The translations under genes were made by a program, and so were the position numbers. The notes under the pieces are model-generated. The model saw only the letters and a program-made list of their open reading frames with translations, had not been told where the DNA came from and searched no databases. DNA of 30,901 nucleotides from CAYJHC01 sp964369805 (lineage in GTDB: Bacteria > Bacillota > Clostridia > Peptostreptococcales > Anaerovoracaceae). Below are positions 24,401 through 30,901 of this stretch, one piece after another. How positions within the stretch are numbered: position 1 is the stretch's first letter; every line of letters starts with the position of its first letter. The DNA lies in the NCBI GenBank assembly GCA_964369805.1, contig CAYJFM010000025.1, positions 1-30,901 of the forward strand. Reading direction: 5' to 3'.

Positions 24401-25726
24401 ATGAGATTAGAAATTGGAAATTTCCATGTTAAGGACATCGCATTTGGTGAAAAACTGAATTTCAAAAATGGTGTTTTAACAATCAACAAAGAAGAAGCTA
24501 TTAGCTTTATCATGAAGGATGACAGAATTACAGAGGCAGATTTATTTATTGCTAAACCAGGAGATAAAATTCGTATGTGTCCTGTAAAAGAAGCTATTGA
24601 GCCAAGAACTAGAAAAGATGGAAGAAGTGCTTTTCCAGGTTATGTAGGAAAACTGGCACAGGCTGGAACTGGTGTTACACATGCCTTAAAAAACTGTAGT
24701 GTTTTAGTTGTAGGTAAAACTTGGGGCGGATTTCAAGATGGAATCATTGACATGAGTGGTGAAGGGCAAAAATATACGTACTTTGGCCAATTAAATAACA
24801 TTGTATTAGTTGCTGATACTAATGAAGATTTTGAAAAAAATGAACAACAAAAGAAAAATGATGCACTTAGACGTGCAGGACATAAATTAGCTGAATTTAT
24901 AGGTGAGTGTGTAAAAGAACTAACTCCTGATGAAGTTGAAGTTTTTGAACTGCCAGCAGTTATTAAAAGAGAAGAAAAAACTGAAGCTTTGCCATCAGTA
25001 GTATATGTAATGCAAGCTCAATCTCAAATGGAAGAAGATGGATATAACGACCTACTTTACGGATGGAACATGAATCACATGGTACCAACATTTATGAGTC
25101 CAAGTGAAGTTTTAGATGGAGCTATAGTATCAGGAAGCTTTATGCCTGTATCATCAAAATGGTCAACATATGATTTCCAAAATTGCCCAAATATTAAAGC
25201 TTTATACAAGGAACATGGCAAAACAATTAACTTCCTAGGTGTAATTATGTCAAACCTAAATGTTGCATTAGAGCAGAAGGAACGTTCAGCACAGTTTGTT
25301 GCTCAATTAGCAACTTCACTAGGAGCTGATGGAGCAATTGTTGCTGAAGAAGGGTACGGAAATCCTGATGCTGACTTTATTGCTTGCTGTGTTGCTCTTG
25401 AAGATGTAGGAGTAAAGACTATTGGAGTTACAAATGAGTGTACTGGTAGAGATGGAGCATCTCAGCCACTTGTAGCTTTAGACCAGAAAGTAGATGCTAT
25501 TGTTTCTTGTGGGAATGTTTCTGAATTAATTGAGCTTCCACCAATGGAAATTGTGCTAGGAGACCTTCAAGCTTTGGCTAGAGACGGGTTATCAGGTGGA
25601 TGGGCATTTGATGAAGTTCTAGGTGCATCTGTTAAAGAAGACGGATCTATTATTTTAGAAAATAATGCTATGTTCTGTGGAGACCAAGTTTGCGGTTGGT
25701 CACCTAAAACTATGAAGGAATTTTAA
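24401..25726 (+). CDS. grdI: betaine (or sarcosine) reductase component B subunit, GrdI/GrdG type
   Basis: A 441-residue homologue of GrdE, the non-selenium subunit of the substrate-specific protein B of glycine-type reductases. With GrdH it binds the amine and passes the carboxymethyl group to selenoprotein A. Recognisable stretches are AQAGTGVTHALKNCSVLVVG, QAQSQMEEDGYNDLLYGWNM, SPSEVLDGAIVSGSF and GADGAIVAEEGYGNPDADF. In glycine-specific GrdE a mid-protein Cys is cleaved to form a pyruvoyl group. Here there is no Cys between C170 and C262, so that processing is not expected, in line with the uncleaved 45-kDa subunit reported for betaine reductase. An AAAGGAGAGG site precedes the ATG. The downstream BCCT transporter favours betaine over sarcosine. 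Confidence 0.85.
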   Translation: MRLEIGNFHVKDIAFGEKLNFKNGVLTINKEEAISFIMKDDRITEADLFIAKPGDKIRMCPVKEAIEPRTRKDGRSAFPGYVGKLAQAGTGVTHALKNCSVLVVGKTWGGFQDGIIDMSGEGQKYTYFGQLNNIVLVADTNEDFEKNEQQKKNDALRRAGHKLAEFIGECVKELTPDEVEVFELPAVIKREEKTEALPSVVYVMQAQSQMEEDGYNDLLYGWNMNHMVPTFMSPSEVLDGAIVSGSFMPVSSKWSTYDFQNCPNIKALYKEHGKTINFLGVIMSNLNVALEQKERSAQFVAQLATSLGADGAIVAEEGYGNPDADFIACCVALEDVGVKTIGVTNECTGRDGASQPLVALDQKVDAIVSCGNVSELIELPPMEIVLGDLQALARDGLSGGWAFDEVLGASVKEDGSIILENNAMFCGDQVCGWSPKTMKEF

Positions 25727-25734
25727 GAGGTGAA

Positions 25735-27042
25735 ATGATGAAAAAAGCAATAGTATATTTAAATCAATTTTTCGGACAAATTGGTGGAGAAGATAAAGCT
25801 GACTTTGAGCCTGCAATTATGGAAGATAAAATAGGACCATCAATTGAGTTTGACAAAAACTTAGATGCTGAAGTTACACACACAATTATTTGCGGTGACA
25901 ACTATATGGGAAGTAATACAGAAGATGCAGTAGCAAAGATACTAGCAATGCTAGAAAATCTAGAAATGGATATTTTTATTGCTGGTCCAGCATTCCAAGC
26001 AGGTCGTTATGGAGTTGCATGTGGAACAATTTGTAAAGCTGTTAAAGAGAAATTTGGAGTACCTGTAATAACATCAATGAACATTGAAAACCCAGGTGTT
26101 GAAATGTTCAAAAAAGATATGTACATAATGGAAGGTGGTAACATTGCATCAAAAATGCGTAAAGATGTTGCTGCTCTATCAACACTTGCAAATAAAGTAC
26201 TTAATGGTGAAGAAATTAAAGGTGCAAAAACTGAAGGTTACTTTGCAAGAGGAATTAGAAAGCAAACTTGGTTAGAAGATGGAACTCCTGCTTCAGAAAG
26301 AATGATCGACATGCTATTAAAAAAATTAGCTGGTGAGCCATTTGAAACTGAACTTGTTATTCCTACAATTGACAGAGTAGAAATAGCAGCACCAATTAAA
26401 GATTTAACAAAAGCAAAGATTGCTCTTGTAAACACAGGTGGTATTGTACCAGTAGATAATCCAGACAGAATTCAATCTGCTTCAGCAACTAGATGGGGTA
26501 AATATGACATCTCAGAAATGAATGCACTAAAGGGCGGAGAATATAAAACTATACATGCTGGATTTGACCCTGCGGCAGCAGATGCTGACCCTAATGTAAT
26601 TACTCCAGTAGACGTGCTTAATGAGTTAAAAGAAGAAGGTGTATATGGAACATTACATAAATACTTCTACTCAACAGTAGGTACAGGAACAACAGAAGTT
26701 GAAGCTAAAAGAATGGCTGAAGAAATAATTCCTTTCTTAAAAGAAGACAATGTAGATGGAATTATCATGGTTTCTACTTGAGGTACTTGTACACGTTGCG
26801 GAGCAACAATGGTAAAAGAATTTGAAAGAGCGGGGTTCCCGATTGTTCAAATGTGTAACCTACTTCCAGTAGCACTTACAGTTGGAGCAAACAGAATAGT
26901 TCCTACAATATCAATTCCATATCCTCTAGGAGATCCAGCTACTCCAAAAATTGATCAACACAAACTGCGTTACCATAGAACAAAGGTAGCATTAGAAAGT
27001 CTAACAGCTGATATTTCAGAACAAACCGTATTTCAAGTTTAA
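25735..27042 (+). CDS. grdH: betaine (or sarcosine) reductase component B selenoprotein, GrdH/GrdF type
   Basis: Selenocysteine-containing catalytic subunit of protein B, 435 residues when the in-frame TGA at 26779-26781 is read as Sec349. The surrounding VSTUGTCTRCGATMVKEFER is the family's U-x-x-C-x-x-C active site. The part after the TGA (VGANRIVPTISIPYPLG, ending TVFQV) is required for the family length, so an annotation ending at the TGA is wrong. The N-terminus YLNQFFGQIGGEDKAD is typical. Two ATGs occur in tandem; the second (25738) is better spaced from GAGG at 25727-25730. The gene begins 8 bp after grdI. Betaine is favoured by the BCCT gene downstream; sarcosine (grdF) remains possible. 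The partners GrdA, GrdC and GrdD are not in the window. Confidence 0.9.
26795..26807 (+). other. putative bacterial SECIS hairpin of grdH
   Basis: GTTGC (26795-26799), loop GGA, GCAAC (26803-26807): a perfect 5-bp stem whose loop starts with G, 18 bases after the UGA. This fits the bacterial SECIS pattern of a small apical hairpin with a G in the first two loop positions, read by SelB. Confidence 0.65.
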
Positions 27043-27052
27043 TAATTAAAAA

Positions 27053-27081
27053 GCTGCCCGAAGTAATTTTCTTCGGGTGGC
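27053..27081 (+). other. intercistronic hairpin between grdH and the BCCT gene
   Basis: GCTGCCCGAAG (27053-27063) pairs with CTTCGGGTGGC (27071-27081) with two wobbles. No T run follows, so it is more likely a stabiliser or partial attenuator than a full terminator; the BCCT gene 40 bp later shows no separate promoter I can defend. Confidence 0.6.
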
Positions 27082-27120
27082 ATTATTGAGATTACTTGTT
27101 TTGAAGAAAAGGAAAAGAAA

Positions 27121-28635
27121 ATGAAAGATAACTTAAACACAAAAAAAGGTAGTAATGTAGTATTTTATTTGTCCCTAGTGATAATTTTAGCAATGGGAGT
27201 ATGGTCGGTAGCATTCAATGCAGGTTTTACAGAAGTTTCTAATTGGCTGTTTACATTTTTAACAACAAATTTTAGTTGGTTATATTTAATTGCAATGATA
27301 GTATTTCTAGTATTTGTTATTTATGTAGCTATAGGCAAGTATGGACATATTAGACTTGGGGGCGATGATTCGAGACCTGAGTATAAGAATATGACTTGGT
27401 TTGGACTTCTATTTGGATCAGGAATGGGAGTAGGTCTTGTGTTTTGGGGAGTTGCAGAGCCAGTATCTCTCTATCTTAACCCTCCAGCTAGTGAAGGTTT
27501 AGAGGCAGGGACCGCAGAGGCAGCAAATTTTGCTATAACCACATTTTTTATGCACTGGGGAGTTCTCCCTTGGGCAACATATGCAGTAATTGGATTATCA
27601 CTTGCGTACTTTATGTTTAGAAAAAACAAAAGAGGGCTAGTAAGCGTTCTAGTAGAGCCACTAATTGGTGAAGAGAGAGCTAATGGGTGGATAGGGAAAA
27701 CTATTGACGTATTAGCTGTATTTGCCACAGTTGCTGGGGTTGTAACATCATTAGGTCTTGGAACCCTTCAAATAAATGCAGGATTTAATCACTTGTTTGG
27801 AGTTCCAATAAACTTACCTGTACAAGTAATAATTGTAGCCATTGTATCAGTTATTTATATCACATCAGCTGTATCAGGTATCGGCAAAGGTATTAAGATG
27901 ATTTCTGATGTAAATATATATGTAGCTATTGGACTAATGATTGTATGCTTTATTGTAGGGCCAAGACTTGAAATTTTAAACAGTTTGGTAAATAGTCTTG
28001 GAGATTATTTTGGATACTTCCTTCCTGGATCTTTAGGAATAGATGCGTATGGAGATAATTCGTGGATTTATGGTGGTAGAATTTTCTACTGGGCATGGTT
28101 TATAGCTTGGGCACCATTTGTTGGAGTATTTATTGCTCGTATTTCAAAAGGCCGTACTATTAAAGAATTTGTATTGGGTGTTGTACTAGTACCAACATTT
28201 GCATCAGCAATTTGGGGTGCAATCTTTGGAAATCTAGGGATAAACTTAGGTGCTAAAGGTATAATTGAGCTTGAAAAACTAGCTGAAATTATCTCTACAC
28301 CAGAAGTAGGGCTATTCATAGTACTTCAAGAATACCCACTTGGCTTTGCTTTAGCTCTTGTAGCAATTATATCATTATGTGCATTTTTTATTACATCAGC
28401 AAACTCAGGTGTATATGTATTATCAATGCTTACGACAAATGGAGATTTAAACCCACCTAATAACAAAAAAATTCTTTGGGGATTAGTTCTTTCATTAATG
28501 GCTATTGGATTATTAATGGCTGGAGGACTGCAGCCACTTCAAACAATATCTCTAGCAGCAGCCTTCCCATTCATATTTATTATGTTTGCAGCTTGCGCAG
28601 CATTTATTAAGGCGATAAAGAAAGAAAAAGTATAA
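27121..28635 (+). CDS. BCCT-family betaine/carnitine/choline transporter
   Basis: A 504-residue, twelve-helix secondary transporter for quaternary amines. The family signature GSGMGVGLVFWGVAEPVSLY is present, as is the helix 8 motif IFYWAWFIAWAPFVGVFIAR. By alignment with BetP (F369, W371, W373, W374, W377), the position of W374 is Phe here, so the aromatic box is kept but altered. Placement behind grdI-grdH points to import of glycine betaine as an electron acceptor and carbon/nitrogen source, rather than osmoprotection alone; it lacks the long osmosensing C-terminal extension of BetP and ends KAIKKEKV. Probably co-transcribed with the reductase genes. Choline or carnitine are alternatives. 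Confidence 0.9.
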   Translation: MKDNLNTKKGSNVVFYLSLVIILAMGVWSVAFNAGFTEVSNWLFTFLTTNFSWLYLIAMIVFLVFVIYVAIGKYGHIRLGGDDSRPEYKNMTWFGLLFGSGMGVGLVFWGVAEPVSLYLNPPASEGLEAGTAEAANFAITTFFMHWGVLPWATYAVIGLSLAYFMFRKNKRGLVSVLVEPLIGEERANGWIGKTIDVLAVFATVAGVVTSLGLGTLQINAGFNHLFGVPINLPVQVIIVAIVSVIYITSAVSGIGKGIKMISDVNIYVAIGLMIVCFIVGPRLEILNSLVNSLGDYFGYFLPGSLGIDAYGDNSWIYGGRIFYWAWFIAWAPFVGVFIARISKGRTIKEFVLGVVLVPTFASAIWGAIFGNLGINLGAKGIIELEKLAEIISTPEVGLFIVLQEYPLGFALALVAIISLCAFFITSANSGVYVLSMLTTNGDLNPPNNKKILWGLVLSLMAIGLLMAGGLQPLQTISLAAAFPFIFIMFAACAAFIKAIKKEKV

Positions 28636-28733
28636 CAACAATGGTTTAAATTGATAATTAGCGCTTTCTAATTTAAGTTGGCGCATGTCCTTAGGACTAA
28701 TTATAAATATCATTATGGGGATTCCTCTCCCCT

Positions 28734-28766
28734 AAAAAAGGCTAACAAATATGTTAGCCTTTTTTG
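28734..28766 (+). terminator. terminator of the betaine reductase operon
   Basis: AAAAAAGGCTAACA (28734-28747) with TGTTAGCCTTTTTT (28752-28765) is a 14-bp perfect stem with a 4-base loop and T tail. A second small hairpin GGGGA/TCCCC lies just before it (28717-28732). Confidence 0.85.
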
Positions 28767-28815
28767 TTATACTATATCTAGAAATCAAGAATTAAAAATA
28801 TGGAAAGTAGGGGTT

Positions 28816-29292
28816 ATGAATAATATAGAAACGATTTACCTAGCAGGCGGTTGACTCTGGGGAGTACAAGCATATGTAAGAAGACTACCGGGTGTAGTTA
28901 AAACAGAGGTTGGCAGGGCCAATGGACATTCCCAGACAATAGAGGGGGAATATGATGGATTCGCAGAATGTGTCAAAACTGAATTTGATAATTCGAAAAC
29001 GTCCGTTTTGGAAATTTTAGGATATTTTTTTGAAATAATTGATCCTTATAGTATTAATAAGCAAGGAATAGATGTTGGATTAAAATACAGGACAGGTATT
29101 TATAGCAAAAATGAAAAACACTTAAAAGAGGCGCATCTCTACATTAATAATAGAGAGGATAAGGAAAAAATTGTTGTTGAAGTATTACCATTAACAAATT
29201 ATGTTAAGAGTGCAGAAGAACATCAAGATAGGCTTGAAAAATTCCCTAGTGACTATTGTCATATCCCAAAAGAAAAATTTACACATTACTAA
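28816..29292 (+). CDS. msrA: peptide methionine sulfoxide reductase MsrA, selenocysteine form
   Basis: Reduces methionine-S-sulfoxide in proteins. The frame from ATG 28816 reads MNNIETIYLAGGU and then LWGVQAYVRRLPGVVKTEVG, with TGA (28852-28854) at residue 13 exactly where MsrA has the catalytic Cys of GCFWG. Read through, it gives 158 residues, a full MsrA: GRANGHSQTIEGEYDGFAE (catalytic Glu E51), IIDPYSINKQGIDVGLKYRT (D86, Y91), VEVLPLTNYVKSAEEHQD and SDYCHI. Two Cys remain (C52, C148); C148 could resolve the selenenyl intermediate, or thioredoxin may act directly. Selenoprotein MsrA is known from Alkaliphilus and Chlamydomonas. The partial frame starting at 29008 is not the gene. GGAAAG at 28802-28807 is the likely ribosome site. 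Confidence 0.9.
28883..28899 (+). other. putative bacterial SECIS hairpin of msrA
   Basis: ACTAC (28884-28888), loop CGGGT, GTAGT (28894-28898), extended by a G-T wobble pair (28883/28899). The loop has G as second base and starts 35 bases after the UGA, within the usual range for bacterial SECIS elements. Confidence 0.6.
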
Positions 29293-29334
29293 TTTGCTAA
29301 AATTACATACATTTATATAAATGTATACAGCAAA
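29293..29334 (+). terminator. hairpin after msrA, possible terminator
   Basis: TTTGCT (29293-29298) pairs with AGCAAA (29329-29334) outside a perfect 20-bp palindrome ATACATTTAT/ATAAATGTAT (29307-29326). It lacks an immediate T run, though AT-rich sequence with six T follows 17 bases later. It may end msrA transcription or be a palindromic protein site. Confidence 0.45.
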
Positions 29335-29377
29335 ATAGTTAAAAAAATATATTTTTTAAAACTAAATTGTCATAATA

Positions 29378-29415
29378 TGATATAATATTCACAAGATTGT
29401 TTGATTGAAACAATC
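29378..29415 (+). promoter_or_regulatory. extended -10 promoter and leader hairpin of sstT
   Basis: TGATATAAT (29378-29386) is a consensus extended -10. It is followed by the perfect inverted repeat GATTGTTT-gattg-AAACAATC (29395-29415), which overlaps the start of the transcript and could be an operator or a leader hairpin. Confidence 0.55.
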
Positions 29416-29465
29416 AGGATTATTTTATATTATTTTATTTTAACTTATGTAAAGGAGAAGATATT

Positions 29466-30692
29466 ATGGGAAATGCTTTTCAAAAATGGAATGACATTAG
29501 TTTGGTTAAACGTATTCTTGGAGGTTTAATCATAGGTACAATATTAGGAATATTTTTACCTCAAGCAACTATTGTTACATTATTTGGAGATCTATTTGTA
29601 GGAGCACTTAAAGGTGTTGCTCCAGTACTAGTATTTGTGCTAGTAATTAGTGCTTTAGCAAACCACAAAAAGGGTGCTAAAACAAACATGAAGAGAATAG
29701 TATGTTTATACTTAATAGGAACTTTTGCTGCAGCCTTGGTTGCTGTTATCGCTAGTTTTTTATTCCCTTTAACAATGACTCTTGGCGAAGCTGCTGTTAC
29801 TGATAATGTAGCACCAGAAGGCGTTGGTACAGTTATTCTTAACTTGCTAATGGGAATCGTTCAAAATCCAATTGAGTCAATTTCAACTGCCAACTATATT
29901 GGTATTCTAGCTTGGGCAGTAGTATTTGGTTTAGCACTTAAAGGCTCATCAGATAATACAAAATCAGTTTTAGCAAATATTGCTGAAGCGGTTTCACAAG
30001 CGGTAAGATGGGTAATTAGCTTTGCTCCATTTGGTATTATGGGACTTGTATTTGGAACAGTTTCAACAAATGGTCTTTCGATTTTCACTGAATATGGAAT
30101 GCTACTTGCGGTTTTAGTTGGTTGTATGTTTGTAATGGGGCTTATTGTTAATCCTATTATTGTATTTTTAAATATTAAACAAAATCCATATCCACTAGTA
30201 TTCAAATGTTTAAAAGAAAGTTTCATCACGGCATTCTTTACAAGAAGCTCTGCAGCTAATATACCTGTAAATATGACACTTTGTAAATCTTTGAACCTTG
30301 ATGAAGATAACTATTCAGTATCTATTCCGCTTGGAGCTACGATTAACATGGCAGGAGCAGCAATTACTATTACAGTTATGACTCTTGCAGCGGTTAATAC
30401 TCTTGGAATTTCAGTGGACTTTGGTACAGCAATTGTGCTTAGTCTTGTAGCAGCTGTTTCGGCTTGCGGAGCATCTGGAGTTGCAGGCGGTTCACTTCTA
30501 CTTATTCCACTGGCTTGTTCATTATTTGGAATTCCAAATGATGTAGCTATGCAAGTTGTAGGAGTTGGTTTTATTATTGGTGTGGTTCAAGACTCATTTG
30601 AAACAGGTCTAAACTCTTCTACTGACGCATTATTCACAGCAGCAGCTGAGTTTAGTGATTGGAAAAAAGAAGGAAGAGAAATTAAATGGTAA
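29466..30692 (+). CDS. sstT: Na+/serine-threonine symporter SstT
   Basis: A 408-residue member of the dicarboxylate/amino acid:cation symporter family that takes up L-serine and L-threonine with sodium. The length, the LVKRILGGLIIGTILGI first helix, the FFTRSSAANIPVNM serine-rich hairpin, the GATINMAGAAITI motif (NMAG where dicarboxylate carriers have NMDG) and the GGSLLLIPLACSLFGIP region are characteristic of SstT. AAAGGAG precedes the ATG. It has its own promoter and terminator, so it is not part of the msrA unit. Serine and threonine are ready fermentation substrates for this kind of anaerobe. Confidence 0.92.
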   Translation: MGNAFQKWNDISLVKRILGGLIIGTILGIFLPQATIVTLFGDLFVGALKGVAPVLVFVLVISALANHKKGAKTNMKRIVCLYLIGTFAAALVAVIASFLFPLTMTLGEAAVTDNVAPEGVGTVILNLLMGIVQNPIESISTANYIGILAWAVVFGLALKGSSDNTKSVLANIAEAVSQAVRWVISFAPFGIMGLVFGTVSTNGLSIFTEYGMLLAVLVGCMFVMGLIVNPIIVFLNIKQNPYPLVFKCLKESFITAFFTRSSAANIPVNMTLCKSLNLDEDNYSVSIPLGATINMAGAAITITVMTLAAVNTLGISVDFGTAIVLSLVAAVSACGASGVAGGSLLLIPLACSLFGIPNDVAMQVVGVGFIIGVVQDSFETGLNSSTDALFTAAAEFSDWKKEGREIKW

Positions 30693-30751
30693 TCAGCATA
30701 AGTGATTAAATAAACATTTAATACTCTATTCATAATTTTGAGCAAAAAATT

Positions 30752-30790
30752 AAACAGCTAATTGGCTTTTATACCAGTTAGCTGTTTTTT
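30752..30790 (+). terminator. terminator after sstT
   Basis: AAACAGCTAA (30752-30761) pairs with TTAGCTGTTT (30778-30787), the stem continuing inward with TGG/CCA, followed by T run to 30790. Confidence 0.82.
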
Positions 30791-30879
30791 ATTGAAAATA
30801 TCATACAGTAGAGAGATTTCAGTAGATTAATAATTTAATATGCATATTATGAGAATAAATATTCAAATAATGATATAAT

Positions 30880-30901
30880 AGTAAGTATAGTAAGTATAGT
30901 A
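30880..30901. repeat. 9-bp tandem repeat at the window end
   Basis: AGTAAGTAT is repeated 2.4 times up to the last base, directly after a TATAAT (30875-30880) that may be a -10. Its extent beyond the window is unknown. Confidence 0.5.

Noticed and set aside
24692..24703. Asn98-Cys99 in GrdI as a pyruvoyl cleavage site
   Set aside because: The known GrdE cleavage lies near the middle of the protein, not near residue 99, so position and family knowledge do not support it.
26809..27042. Separate 77-residue protein after grdH
   Set aside because: It is the conserved C-terminus of GrdH, in the same frame after the Sec codon.
29008..29292. Separate small gene starting at 29008
   Set aside because: It is the C-terminal part of MsrA in the same frame, after the selenocysteine TGA and without its own ribosome binding site.

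Overview
The window is a low-GC, AT-rich segment of a draft scaffold from an anaerobic Firmicute, most likely a Clostridia member of the Alkaliphilus / Tissierellales-Peptostreptococcales type. The evidence is a selenocysteine-containing betaine (or sarcosine) reductase component B, a BCCT transporter, a selenocysteine version of MsrA, purine-rich ribosome binding sites, and a gene content of amino-acid and amine uptake and fermentation. The assembly is imperfect. Four N tracts (6486-6495, 8164-8263, 14526-14584, 20331-20340) interrupt genes or a gene remnant. At the second one the same 55 bp flank both sides, so the two contigs overlap and nothing need be missing.

Layout. 1-5.2 kb: the end of tag (3-methyladenine DNA glycosylase I), a metallo-beta-lactamase-fold hydrolase, an unknown membrane protein, a prepilin-type gene interrupted by an in-frame TGA, an acyl-CoA thioesterase and a short MutS2-like protein without an Smr domain. 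5.4-7.9 kb: a membrane-anchored diguanylate cyclase (split by a TAA and a gap) and a lipoprotein. 8-11.5 kb: an aminotransferase remnant, a cysteine-desulfurase-like PLP enzyme and an NhaC-family antiporter. 11.7-13.5 kb: a GntR (YtrA-like) regulator with a two-gene ABC exporter, driven by a consensus promoter with an inverted-repeat operator. The ABC ATPase lacks its D-loop.

13.5-20.5 kb: an AraC-type regulator with a GH39-like C-terminal region lies divergent to two YtcJ-like amidohydrolases and an APC amino-acid permease. This looks like an uptake-plus-hydrolysis module for an unknown N-acyl or amide compound. 20.7-23.3 kb: a membrane metallophosphoesterase, then an iron-containing alcohol dehydrogenase with a TTGACA promoter and a Rex-like operator.

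23.4-28.6 kb: a TetR regulator faces away from grdI-grdH-BCCT. Two near-identical 18-bp palindromes, 40 bp centre to centre, sit on the grd promoter, so this is probably a TetR-controlled betaine reductase operon: BCCT imports betaine and GrdH/GrdI present it to the shared selenoprotein A and protein C, which are not in this window. 28.8-30.7 kb: selenoprotein MsrA and the Na+/serine-threonine symporter SstT. The two certain selenocysteine UGA codons (26779 and 28852) both have a hairpin with a G in the first two loop positions at a suitable distance. The UGA in the pilin gene (2363) does not match as well and remains undecided. No tRNA, rRNA, CRISPR array or insertion sequence was recognised.
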